This document shows positions 10,469 to 21,445 of a stretch of DNA of 64,000 nt, in pieces; the first letter of the stretch is position 1, and every line of letters begins with the position of its first letter. The position numbers and the translations under genes were made by a program. Where the stretch lies: assembly GCF_963576615.1 (NCBI RefSeq), contig NC_088708.1:50455196-50519195 (forward strand), in the 5' to 3' direction. Source of the stretch: Watersipora subatra. Taxonomy: Eukaryota > Bryozoa > Gymnolaemata > Cheilostomatida > Watersiporidae. A model generated the notes under the pieces. The model searched no databases. It was not told the origin of the DNA and was given only the letters and a program-made list of their open reading frames with translations.

Positions 10469-12514
10469 AGATGTAGTTGCGTCAAAAATGAAATTAGGAC
10501 CCATAAAAGGCTAAAACATCAGCTACAATTTGATGCCATTTTTGTCTTTGTAGACCAACCCTGTCCAGAGATATATGCGTTTGAATGAGGCCCTCTGTTA
10601 AAAAGCTCACGTTCCAGCGGGTGCCAATTTCATGACGTAACAAGCTTGCTATCTGAAACGAAACCACGAGCGATAAAAATGAGGTCGATTCGTTAGCCAA
10701 TCATGCGTGCGAAATTTTTATATAGGCCGTAATAAATGTTATCACTCGTAAAACGCGTTGTCTGTGGTCTCGAAGATTCTCATCATAGAGAATTCATTCT
10801 CATTGTTTCTGATTCAACGCGTTTCAACAATTACTAAGTTATACATAGTTTTAAAATGGCTTCAAGTTCGAGCGACCGCTACTCAGAGTTTTCTGAGCAA
10901 CTTTAAGTAAAATATTAGAGTAGACAGCCTATGACCAAAGCTGACAGGCATCAGCAGCGTTTTGCTGCAGAAGAAGACAGAATAGAGGTAAATTAACTTA
11001 GAGTCTTCTATACTTTAGTAAATGTAATATTTTTTATAGTCATAAATACATGTACTAATTAATAAAATGATAATTCTTTGCTATCTCCAATCATCGTTTC
11101 ATAGCTTATCTGCCGTTTTACCTAGCTATAATATTTTTTTCGAATTTTCTTTGGTAAATTAGAGTCATGATTACAAATTATTTTCACTCGTTGGAAGTGG
11201 GTAAAATCGATTGATCATTGCAAATCTTTAATTTCCAGAACCAAAGCTTCGAATCGTTGGCTTGGCGTACTTGCGCCTTTATTAAATGTTTATTCGTTTT
11301 TAAAATTACACTCGCAATCTATTCAACTCCCAATTTGGAAGCTGTCAATAGATACGCTTTAGAATGACATATCTATGAATGACATATTTATTGCATCTAC
11401 TTTGTTTACATTTACTTGTTTTACTGATTACAGAATGTTTATGTCGTCCCACCAGCCGAAGAAGCTTTGTCAGTGTGGAAACTGCCATAAAGGAGAAAGC
11501 GAGAATTGAATGCGTGCTGGATGATGTTTTGTTTGAGTTTGTTGCAGTAGATGAATTTGTCTTATTGTATCAGCTAATACTATGTGAGTGGCCACGACTT
11601 GATGAATATCTTTAATAAAAGCTTTATGCCGAGATGAAAATATTTTTGCTTGTAAAAATTATATAATAAAATAATATTGTTAAAGATAATGCAAAACATG
11701 ATTTGCAGAATATTGTAGTGAATCGGATATGGTATATGGGTGTCCACAGAACTGGAGAATGTGAGTTCAAATCCAGTTTGCAGCAGACTTCTCATCCTTA
11801 AAACTCTATCCCTGTCTATATTCTTTTCAAAGAGGTGGCTTGCTTATTTCATTAATTTAGTATTCGGTAAGAATACTACTAGCAATGATATACAGCAATG
11901 TATACAGCTGTATATCATTGCTACTAGTAAGAAACTAGTACGTAGGCAATATGTAATAGGCGACATAATGTGGGCGGGGCTTATGGGAGGCTGTATAGGG
12001 TAGCTGCAAAACTGCTGATACAAAGACCGCGTTCAACATAAAGTGACTTGACAGAATTACCGTAGACCGGTAGAATTGGTAGTCGGTACCCAAATGTTTA
12101 AACAACATTTGGAGAAAGTGAGTAGAACAAATTTTCAATTTTCGTTATTTGAGGCCTTTGAAACATTCATAATAATGCATCTGTAGCAGGATTTAAAATT
12201 TTATTCTAGCTAACATGAGCAAATACAAAATAAGATATATGCCAATAGAGCCGCGTTAGACTAGACTTTTATCGCAAATAGCCGATGTGAATACGAGAGA
12301 TAGAGACAGGTTGCCAAACGCGTGACATCATTTTTGGCGAGGCTGGGCACGTTTTTGTGGCCTGAGCGTTTTTACGGCGATCAGATTTTTTCGGTTTTAA
12401 TCTTCAAATATCTTGGCAATGCGATCGCGTAACACAACAAACAACATATCAACTGATAGAGAAAAAAAAATGCTTTCTTTTAAAATCAACTTAAATTTTG
12501 ACGCAACTACATCT
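10469..12514. mobile_element. TTAA-flanked DNA transposon, degraded (Kolobok- or piggyBac-like)
   Basis: 2046 bp bounded by perfect 19-bp inverted repeats (AGATGTAGTTGCGTCAAAA) and TTAA duplications at 10465-10468 and 12515-12518. The array unit continues cleanly on both sides (GGTTTAACATCTG when closed). No full transposase is visible. A short frame starts at 10856 (MASSSSDRYSEFSEQ). A second piece after an acceptor-like TTACAG at 11434 contains CQCGNC (11468-11485), recalling the Cys-rich P2X7-C-like domain often seen in invertebrate repeats. A tRNA-like segment with a B box (GAGTTCAAATCC) lies at about 11720-11790. TTAA targets fit Kolobok or piggyBac; I cannot decide between them. Confidence 0.85.
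11875..11928. repeat. 22-bp inverted repeat (hairpin)
   Basis: The arms at 11875-11896 and 11907-11928 are complementary with one mismatch around a 10-nt spacer. It lies inside the 10469-12514 transposon. Probably a local palindrome; no function is evident. Confidence 0.8.
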
Positions 12515-12776
12515 TTAACATCTGAAACCAGTCTCTGTGTCATCTATAACAGGTTTAATAGCTATCTCATTTGTTTGCTAGCAATTGCATGTAATATATC
12601 TTGAGCACATCCTATTATTTAGGCTATCCGACTTTATCCTGAAGTGGTTTTATTTTTTCAACACCTTTTAATTTTCATGTTTGATGGAATATTCGTATCT
12701 GTTCCCATTAACATTTTTGATCATATTTTCAGCAAACTCATAGAAATCTGTTAGCCATTAATAAAACAAAACCACT

Positions 12777-12848
12777 GGGCTTGTCCGGGATTTGAACGCG
12801 GGACCTCTCGCACCCTAAGCGAGAATCATACCCCTAGACCAACAAGCC
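12777..12848 (-). tRNA. tRNA-Pro (AGG), one T-stem mismatch
   Basis: 72-nt tRNA-Pro with anticodon AGG and intact acceptor, D and anticodon arms. One base next to the T loop is changed (CCGCG instead of CCGGG), which breaks a T-stem pair. Confidence 0.75.
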
Positions 12849-13355
12849 TCCTTGTTTCATTCTTTCATACATTTCGGATGGGTAGAAAAAATCTTTGATG
12901 ATGCAAACATTTATTACTGCCGGGCTATTCCACCCGAAAACTTTCCATTGTCGAAAGTCGTTTCCAATTTGCTAATTCTATTTTCAATGTTAGCTTGTCA
13001 AAAAGCTAGTCTGCCACCAATACTGATATTCGTACTTTTAAGCATGCCCTGTTTGACAGTTTTTGGTTTAACATCTGAAACCAACATCTGTATCGTCTAG
13101 AACAGGTTTAACAGTTATTTCATTTATTTGCTTGCAATTGCATGTAATATATCTTGAGCACATCCCATTATTTAGGCTATCTGACTTTATCCTTATTTAG
13201 GCTATCCGACTTTATTCTGAAGTGGTTTTATTCTTTCAACACCTTTTAATTTTCATGTTCGATGGAATATTCATATCTGCCTCTGATAACACTTTTTCAT
13301 CATATCATCAGAAAACTCATAGAAAACCGTTAGTCATTAATAAAACAAAACCATT

Positions 13356-13392
13356 GGGCTTGTCCGGGATTTGAACCCGGGACCAACGAGCC
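13356..13392 (-). pseudogene. Mini-tRNA-Pro, acceptor plus T arm only
   Basis: 37-nt derivative identical in layout to the copies at 9251 and 17566, with the same GGTC junction and perfect T arm. The copia fossil inserted about 400 bp upstream of it. Confidence 0.88.
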
Positions 13393-13792
13393 TCTTTGTT
13401 TCATTCTTTCATACTTTTCGGGTCGCTAGAAAAAAATTTTGGTGATGCAAAGATTTTTTACTGCCAATCTATTCTACCCGAAAACTTTCCATTATCGAAA
13501 GTTGTTTCCAATTTGCTTAAATTCTATTTTCAATGTTAGCTTTTCAAATTGCTAGTCTGCCGCCCATACTGATGTTCGTACTTTTAGGCATGACCTGTTT
13601 GACAATTTTTGGCTTAACATCTGAAACCAGTCTCTGTATCGTCTAGAACAGGTTTAACAGCTATCTCATTTATTTGCTAGCAGTTGCATGTAATATATCT
13701 TGAGCACAGCCCATAATTTAGGCTATTCGACTTTACCCTGAAGTGGTTTTATTTTTTCAATACTTTTTAGTTTTCATGTTTGATGGAATATT

Positions 13793-13984
13793 TGTTGAAT
13801 ATGTACTAGTTGTTGACATTGACCAGTCATTATCTTGTATTTGTATATAGCTGTTGTCAGACTCTTTGTTCATATCGGCTTACTCATCTGTTATGTAATT
13901 CTTATGTAATAATCCTTTTACTCTCTTGTCTCACTTATGTAGTAAGTCAGTTGCTGTCTAGCTTTCAAATATACAAGAATAACA
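13793..13984 (+). repeat. 5' LTR of the copia fossil
   Basis: 192 bp, begins TG and ends CA, preceded by ATATT at 13788-13792. One difference from the 3' LTR. Confidence 0.95.
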
Positions 13985-14000
13985 GGTTATGGGCCCAGAC
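13985..14000 (+). other. Primer-binding site of the copia fossil
   Basis: GGTTATGGGCCCAG directly follows the 5' LTR. It matches the complement of the initiator tRNA-Met anticodon region rather than its 3' end. Drosophila copia is known to prime from such a tRNA-iMet half. Confidence 0.7.
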
Positions 14001-16493
14001 AGGCAACCAAAGAAGCTGTACACGAGTTTGATACCAGAACAAAGACGATCGGCTATTATACTGACTGACCAACGACTGGTGAACCAGGAATTTAACAGTT
14101 GATATCAGGAACAGTAAAACAAGGACTACTGAACCAGAACTTAGATTGTATCTTTCATTCTACAATGGATAGTGATAAATGGACAATAGATAAGTTGGAC
14201 AGTCAGAACTATCAGACATGGAAGTTTCAGATGAAACACATTTTGCTGGTAAAGGATCTGTACGATATCGTGGATGGCACTGAGAAAGCACCAGAAGGTT
14301 CGGCTGATCAAGCGCTGAAAACTGCTTTTACATCCAGGTATCGTAAGGCGTTCTCAGTAATTGCTCTGTCTGTTAGTACTGAGCTTCTCTACTTAATAAC
14401 AGATACAGAAGCACCTGATGTAGCATGGAAGCGGCTTCAAAACCCCTTTGAACGCAATACACTAGCAAACAAGTTATTTTTTAAGAAACAATATTTCAGA
14501 ACAGTAATGAAGGAGGGTACACCTGTAGAACAGCACTTGAAACACATGAAAGGACTTACAGATAAACTCGCCGCTATCGATGCACCAATTTCTGAAGAAG
14601 ATCAAGTAGTCACGCTCTTAGGCAGCCTTCCAAACAGCTATGCTCATCTTGCAACAGCATTAGAAGCAAGAGTAGACAACTTGAGTCTTGAGTTTGCCCA
14701 GCAGTCATTGATAAATGAAGAGTTGAAACGTAGTGAGCGAAACTCCGATGAATCTAGTTCTGCCGATGCATCTGATTCTGCATTGGTGTCAAGAAAGCAG
14801 CCTAGAGCCAGAAAACCTATTATTTGCTACAGCTGTAATAAGCCTGGGCACAAGTCACCAGAATGCTCAGAGGACAGGCGCCGACCGAACGCGCAGTTAG
14901 TAAGTGAATGTAGAAAAACTGTATGTGAAAGTGACAATGACTGTGTAGGCAATGAATTTACATTTATCACTCATCATGGCAACACATTTTCATTGCACAG
15001 TAGCTCACTCTGGCTAATTGACTCTGTAGCATCGTGTCATATGTCACCTAACAGGGAAAGTTTTAATAGCTACAAGAAGCTAGAACATATAGAAATGGTC
15101 AGCCTAGGTGATGGTCGAACAGTTGAAGCTGTGGGAGTTGGTGCTGTGAAAGTGATGCTAAAACTCAATCGTAGAGTTCAATGTGCGGCTGTATTTTACA
15201 ATGTACTTCATGTCCCTCAGCTAGCTAGCAATTTATTTTCAGTTCGAGCTGCCACTAAGAAAGGCTACATTGTTCAGTTCGGCCATACTCGATGTTGGAT
15301 TAAAGATGCTACTGGTCGAGTTAGGGCCATGGGATCACTAGCTAATAAGCTGTTTAGTCTAGACTGTGTGCAAACTGAAAATCAATACGCAAACACTGCT
15401 AGCGCAGAGATTTGGCATCAACGTCTAGTACATGTGAATGACTCTGATCTGAAAAAAACTGAGCAAAGGAAATATAGTCTGTGCAACAAGCTTACCTGCA
15501 ATGAACATTTCCTTCTGTGAAGGCTGTGCTGAAGGGAAAATGACTCGTGAACCCTTCAAACCTGTGGGAGATATCAAGGCTACCCGTAAGCTAGAACTAG
15601 TACATTCCGACGTTTGTACAATGGAAACAGAATCAATTGGAGGTAGCAAATATTTTGTTACTTTTATAGACGATTTTTCTAGATGCTGTGCTGTGTATTT
15701 TCTTAGAAACAAATCTGAGGTACCTGAGAAGTTAAAAGAGTTTGAAGCATATACAGCCAACCAATCTGGAGAAACCCTTCAAACAGTGAGATCAGATAGA
15801 GGTGGTGAATACTTGTCTCAAGAATTTACTGACTACTTGAAATCTAAAGGTATTCATCATGAACTCACATCAGCCTACTCACCAGCACAAAATGGTGTTG
15901 CTGAGCAAATGAATAGAACTCTGTGTGAAGCAGCACGTTCAATGTTGTGCCATGCTAAATTGCCAAAGCAATACTGGGCTGAGGCCATTTCTACTGCTGC
16001 CTACGTTAGAAATCGGCTTCCCACTTCTTCACACAAGAATGATCTCACACCGTATGAGAAGTGGTATGAACGCAAACCCAACATAGACAATCTAAGGGTG
16101 TTTGGATGTATTGCTTATGCTCATGTTCCAGATCAACTACGACAGAAACTTGACAAGAAGTGCCAGAAGCTAAGGTTTATAGGATACAGCAAACAGTCAA
16201 AGGCATACCGCCTGCTTGATGAATCAACTGGTAAAGTCACTACTAGGCGAGACGTGGTATTTGATGAAACGAACTTTACAAACACCGTTAAACCATCATT
16301 TGACCAATATACAAAGCAGAAATCTATTGTTGTTGAACATTCAGTAAATGAACAGACAACTCCAAACTTCTCTGGGCAATGCATTGGTGAAGGGCAACAG
16401 CGACGCTTATCTGCTCGCAAACGTAGACCTCCGGTTCGCTATGGAATTGATGAGTATGTAAGCCAGGCTCAACATGTCAAAACTATGTGGGAG

Positions 16494-16685
16494 TGTTGAA
16501 TATGTACTAGTTGTTGACATTGACCAGTCATTATCTTGTATTTGTATATAGCTGTTGTCAGACTCTTTGTTCATATCGGCTTACTCATCTGTTATGTAAC
16601 TCTTATGTAATAATCCTTTTACTCTCTTGTCTCACTTATGTAGTAAGTCAGTTGCTGTCTAGCTTTCAAATATACAAGAATAACA
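16494..16685 (+). repeat. 3' LTR of the copia fossil
   Basis: 192 bp, nearly identical to the 5' LTR, followed by the ATATT duplication at 16686-16690. A short purine run (GTGGGAG) lies just before it. Confidence 0.95.
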
Positions 16686-16773
16686 ATATTCGTATCTGTT
16701 CCCGTTAACATTTTTGATCATATTTTCAGCAAACTCATAGAAAACTGTTAGCCATTAACAAAACATAACTTTT

Positions 16774-16845
16774 GGGCATGTCCGGGATTTGAACTCAGGA
16801 CCTCTCACACCCAAAGCGAGAATCATACCCCTAGACCAACAAGCC
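16774..16845 (-). pseudogene. tRNA-Pro (TGG), degenerate
   Basis: Full-length tRNA-Pro relic with anticodon TGG. The acceptor has a mismatch (ACATGCC) and the T stem is weakened (CTGAG), so it is probably inactive. It lies 84 bp past the copia insertion. Confidence 0.65.
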
Positions 16846-17040
16846 TCTTTCCTCCTTCCAACATTGCCTTGTTTAACTAAAAATCCCTCAGATAGGGCAT
16901 GCATAGAAGTACGAATGTCTTAAACCAGTCCCCATGTATTCTGAAATAGGTTTAACAGCCATAGCATTTATTTACTAGCAATTGTATGTAATACATCCTG
17001 ATCACAGACCATTATTTAGGCTATCCGACTTTACCCTGAA

Positions 17041-17428
17041 GTGTGTGTGTGCGTGTGCGTGTGCATGTGTATTTATTTTCATCAACAGAAACAATACAGA
17101 AAAATAAACTGCATATTAGTAAATATATCAGGTTAATTACAAATTAGTGAGAAAATGAAAAGAGTATAGCAAAATTCACTCAACCTGAGCACGAGATAAT
17201 GATGATGGAGCCATAGGTGCGCTGTAGCCCAGCTAATGTTGCGCAAGCCCCAAAAACAGTCAACAGCAGCAGAACAAAGGCAGGCCTCAGCCCACCCTAG
17301 TCAGAGAGACAGGAGATAGCGTTTTACTTGTTTTTTAAAGTCAAATTTGTTTACAGCTTTGTTCAATCTGTCAGGTAGGCTATTCCAATAAACGGTTGTT
17401 TGATATTGAATAGTTTTTTGGAGATATA
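17041..17428 (-). mobile_element. 5'-truncated CR1-like LINE 3' end, copy 4
   Basis: Same truncated LINE module with a short (AC)n tail, placed between a short TGG unit and a mini-tRNA unit. Confidence 0.78.
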
Positions 17429-17565
17429 GAAGTGGTTTTATTCTTTCAACACCTTTTAGTTTTCATGTTCGATGGATTATTCGTATCTGCCTCCGTTAAC
17501 ATTTTTTGATTATATCATCAGAAAACTCATAAAAAACCGTTATTCATTAATAAAACAAAACCATT

Positions 17566-17602
17566 GGGCTTGTCCGGGATTTGAACCCGGGACCAACGAG
17601 CC
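17566..17602 (-). pseudogene. Mini-tRNA-Pro, acceptor plus T arm only
   Basis: 37-nt derivative with the GGTC deletion junction and a perfect CCGGG-TTCAAAT-CCCGG arm. It follows a LINE module in the array order. Confidence 0.88.
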
Positions 17603-18083
17603 TCCTCGTTTCATTCTTTCATACTTTTCGGGTCGCTAGAAAAAAATTTTGGTGATGCAAAGATTTTTTACTGCCAATCTATTCTACCCGAAAACTTTCC
17701 ATTATCGAAAGTTGTTTCCAATTTGCTAATTCTATTTTCAATGTTAGCTTGTCAAAAAGCTAGTCTGCCACCAATACTGATATTCGTACTTTTAGGCATG
17801 CCCTGTTTGACAATTTTTGGTTTAACATCTGAAACCAGTCTCTGTGTCATCTATAACAGGTTTAATAGCTATCTCATTTATTTGCTAGCAATTGCATGTA
17901 ATATATCTTGAGCACATCCTATTATTTAGGCTATCCGACTTTATCCTGAAGTGGTTTTATTCTTTCAACACCTTTTAATATTCATGTTTGATGGAATATT
18001 CGTATCTGTTCCCATTAACATTTTTGATCATATTTTCAGGAAACTCGTAGAAAACTGTTAGCCATTAACAAAACATAACTTTT

Positions 18084-18155
18084 GGGCTTGTCCGGGATTT
18101 GAACCCGGGACCTCTCGCACCCACAATGAGAATCATACCCCTAGACCAACAAGCC
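18084..18155 (-). pseudogene. tRNA-Pro (TGG), anticodon stem broken
   Basis: Acceptor, D and T arms match consensus. The anticodon region reads CTCATTGTGGGTGCGAG, which loses stem pairing on the 5' side, so it is probably inactive. Confidence 0.65.
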
Positions 18156-18484
18156 TCTTTCTTACCTCTAACTTTGCCTTGTTGAACTAAAAATCTCTCA
18201 GATAGGGCATGCATAGAAGTATGAATGTCTGAAACCAGTCCCTATGTATTCTGAAATAGGTTTAACAGCCATAGCGTTTATTTACTAGCAATTGTATGTA
18301 ATACATCCTAAGTACAGACCATTATTTAGGCTATCTGACTTTACCCTGAAGCGGTTTTTTTCTTTCAACACCTTTTAGTTTTCATGTTCGATGGAAGATC
18401 CGTATCTGCCTCTGATAACACTTTTTCATCGTATCATCAGAAAACTCATAGAAAACTGTTAGTCATTAATAAAACACAGCCATT

Positions 18485-18556
18485 GGGCTTGTCTGGGATT
18501 TGAACCCGGGACCTCTCACAACCAAAGCGAGAATTATACCCCTAGACCAACAAGCC
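18485..18556 (-). tRNA. tRNA-Pro (TGG), marginal
   Basis: Anticodon TGG in a stem that still pairs with one G-T wobble. There is one T-stem mismatch (CCCAG). It is the best of the TGG copies but still imperfect, and no flawless TGG gene is visible in the window. Confidence 0.65.
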
Positions 18557-18591
18557 ATCCCATTATTTAAGCTATCTGACTTTATCCTGAA

Positions 18592-18975
18592 GTGCGTGTG
18601 TGTGTGCGTGTGTGTATTTAATTTCATCAACAGAAAATATACAGAAAAATAAACTGCATATTAGTAAATTTATCAGGTTAATTACAAATTAGTGAGAAAA
18701 TGATAAAAGTATGGCAAACTTCACTCAACCTGAGCACGAGATAATGATGATGGAGCCATAGGTACGCTGTAGCCCAGCTAATTTTGCGCAAGCCCCAAAA
18801 ACAGTCAACAGCAGCAGAACAAAGGCAGGCCTCAGCCCACCCTAGTCAGAGAGACAGGAGATAGCGTTTTACTTGTTCTTTAAAGTCAAATTTGTTTACA
18901 GTTTTCTTCAATCTGTCAGGTAGGTTATTCCAATAAACAGTCGTTTGATATTGAATAGCTTTTTGGAGATATAGA
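18592..18975 (-). mobile_element. 5'-truncated CR1-like LINE 3' end, copy 5
   Basis: Fifth copy of the module, slightly more diverged in the 3' UTR, with the same 5' truncation point as the others. The shared truncation shows that one insertion was amplified. Confidence 0.77.
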
Positions 18976-19110
18976 AGTAGTTTTATTCTTTCAACACCTT
19001 TTAGTTTTCATGTTCGATGGAATATTCGTATCTGCCTCCATTAAAATTTTTTGATTATATCATCAGAAAACTCATAGAAAACCGTTATTCATTAATAAAA
19101 CAAAACCATT

Positions 19111-19147
19111 GGGCTTGTCCGGGATTTGAACCCGGGACCAACGAGCC
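19111..19147 (-). pseudogene. Mini-tRNA-Pro, acceptor plus T arm only
   Basis: Fifth copy of the 37-nt derivative, in the last complete array unit before the MITE. The T arm is intact and the GGTC junction is the same. Confidence 0.88.
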
Positions 19148-19614
19148 TCCTTGTTTCGCTCTTTCATATTTTACAGATCGCTAGAAAAAAATTTTGGTGG
19201 TGCAAACATGTTTTACTGCCGGGCTTTTTCACCCGAAAACTTTCCATTATCGAAAGTTGTTTCCAGTTTGCTAATTCTACTTTCAATGTTGGCTTTTCAA
19301 AAAGCTAGTCTGCCGCCCATACTGATATTCTTACTTTTAAGCATGCCCTGTTTGACCGTTTTTGGTTTAACATCTGAAACCAGTCTATGTGTCGTCTAGA
19401 ACAGGTTTAACAACTATCTCATTTATTTTTTAACAATTGTATGTAATGTATCCTGAGCACATCCCATTATTTAGGCTATTCGACTTTACCCTGAAGTGGT
19501 TTCATTCTTTCAACACTTTTTAGTTTTCATGTTCGATGGAATATTCGCATCTGCCTCTGATAACACTTTATGATCATATCATCAGAAAACTCATAGAAAA
19601 TCGTTAGTCATTAA

Positions 19615-20534
19615 GGTTAGAAGGCACCCTCGGAGAGACCCCCCCCCATCTATATATAGTGTTACAAACTTACAAATGTCATATTCTGGTGTAGTCTTTT
19701 AAGACAAATTTAATGGTATACTTGGTTTGTTCACCAGACAAACGGTTCTCATTTTATGAGTTAGAATGTAGTTTCGATGTCACGTTTCTCATGCAAAATA
19801 TCTGGATGAAAGTCTAAGTGTACCCACTTTATTAGTGGTTATTATAGTGCCAAACAGTGTATATCATGACAATATGGGAGCAGAATTTTCAATTACACTT
19901 TTTATTCAGGTAAAAAGAGACAAAGTCATATATGCAAAATCAGGTTGGAGTTTGGATCGTAGGTTGGACCCCGTACAAAGAGAAGAAAAACTCTGAGGCC
20001 ATAAAAACATCAGTTAGGTTTCAAGGATTAGCCATACAAAACTTCAAGTCGACATCTTTAAAATTGACAAAATGACAGCGCGTTAAAGATTGAAAACACT
20101 GACAAAAAGCCAATAATGAGAAAACCTGTCCTAAAGTTTGGAAAAAGAAAACGGATGATTTCTTTACAGTTATAGGCAGATGGATTGTCTCATACCCTTT
20201 TAAATCCCTCCACTTGAATATGTATTATTAAAACCCTCCACTTGAATATGTATTATCATCTGGTGCAGCTGACCTTCTGTTTGCCTTCCTAGCAGCAATT
20301 ACCACAAGTTCAGCTGCCTTGTTTCTACGTACCCCCGGCAGCGATCAATATCTCGGGCATATTGTCTCTAGAAGTGGCCAACATTCAGTCTAAGTTATAA
20401 GTGTTTTAAAGTAGTTTGACATACTTTTTAGTGGCAGCAATGGAAAGAGCACACTTGAATTATATAGGAAACATGCTTTTTCTTAAAAGTAATTTCTGTT
20501 GAAAAAAATACTATTTTGAGGGTGCCTTCTAACC
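19615..20534. mobile_element. 920-bp MITE with TTAA target duplication
   Basis: Perfect 17-bp terminal inverted repeats (GGTTAGAAGGCACCCTC) flanked by TTAA at 19611-19614 and 20535-20538. No coding frame of note, so it depends on a transposase elsewhere. The TIRs differ from those of the piggyBac and the second TTAA element, so it is a third family. It marks the right edge of the tRNA array; array sequence does not resume beyond it. Confidence 0.9.
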
Positions 20535-20604
20535 TTAATTTTGCTATACCAATTTAAAATGTTAATTTTGCCCTATTATTTTAAAATGTTTATCCTGTGA
20601 AATT

Positions 20605-21445
20605 ATTTTTTATGAAATGTGTGCAACAAATTATTATTATATATTGTGACGAAAAAGCAACGTTACAAATCAGGTACATTTATAGAACCATTTAAAACTG
20701 TTTCAACAGTTTTATTTAGTCATCAATGTGTATAAGTCCTGACTCGCTTATCACGTAGCACAGCAGGTAATGCTATGATTTGAAGCACCCTGATTTACTA
20801 CGGATGCTTTACCAATCATTTACCCAAGTCTTGCAAATAAGAAAGAATTTTGCTAATAAAAACTAGTCTTAGTGGTGACCTCGAATATATTGAAATAATA
20901 AATTAAATATCAGTATGTGGCAAAATAGATCAATTGAACCGAAATGAATTTTACAGTCAAACAAATTCTTAAATGTGCATTGCAATGATTTTCAGCAAAA
21001 AATATATTATAGTAAATGTGAAAATATTTTCTTACCAAAGGCTTGCAGCAAGTTATTATTATATGTAATTGTGGCTAAAACAAAATTACAAATCAAGAAC
21101 GTTCATACAATCATTTAAAACTGCTTCAAAAGTTTTATTTGCTCACCAGTTTGTATAATTCCTGACTTGCTTTTCACTTAGCACAGCAGGTAATACTTAC
21201 TTATCACTTAGCACAGGAGTTAATACTGTGATTTGAAGCACCCTGATTTACTAATGATGCTTTACTATTCATTTAACTTAGTCTTAGAAGTAAGAAATAA
21301 TTTCGCTGATAAAAACTATAGTCCTAGTTATGGCCTCAACTATATTTAATTAATAAATATTGGTAAGTAGTACAATATATCAATTGAATAAAAATAAATT
21401 TTATAGTAACACAAAATATTAAATTTGCATTGCAAAAGTTTTCAG
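20605..21445. repeat. Diverged tandem duplication, about 430-bp unit
   Basis: 20605-21020 and 21035-21445 align over most of their length. Both begin with an AGTTATTATTATAT-like or AAATTATTATTATAT-like stretch and share TTGAAGCACCCTGATTTACTA. The second copy also has an internal duplication of CACTTAGCACAG. Non-coding. Confidence 0.75.

Larger units (their letters stand above)
13793..16685 (+). mobile_element. Ty1/copia LTR retrotransposon fossil, young, broken
   Basis: 2893 bp with 192-bp LTRs and a 5-bp ATATT target duplication. Recognisable parts in order are a copia-type gag with a CCHC zinc knuckle (about 14.2-14.9 kb), a protease region (about 15.0-15.3 kb) and an integrase with its GAG-pre-integrase zinc region and catalytic core (about 15.4-16.2 kb). 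I see no reverse transcriptase or RNase H, so it is a short, non-autonomous relic with about two or three breaks. The LTRs differ at one site, so insertion was recent. It interrupts a tRNA-array unit. Confidence 0.93.
2829..19614 (-). repeat. Higher-order repeat array: tRNA-Pro units plus LINE 3' fragments
   Basis: A roughly 9.2-kb array, after subtracting three inserted transposons, of related 400-580-bp units. Most units hold a minus-strand tRNA-Pro or a 37-nt derivative. Long units, short units with a different 3' flank, mini-tRNA units and truncated LINE modules recur in partly ordered blocks, for example LINE, mini, AGG, TGG, LINE. The shared backbone includes a segment starting GAAGTGGTTTTATTC and one ending ATTTAGGCTATCCGACTTTA. 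Consecutive mini-tRNA units are 1.3-2.1 kb apart once insertions are removed, so blocks rather than single units were probably amplified. Confidence 0.9.

Noticed and set aside
2829-19614. Reading the tRNA array as a CRISPR-like or SINE array
   Set aside because: Units are long with variable structure. The tRNAs are intact genes rather than spacers or diverged SINE heads, and the copies are tandem rather than separately inserted.
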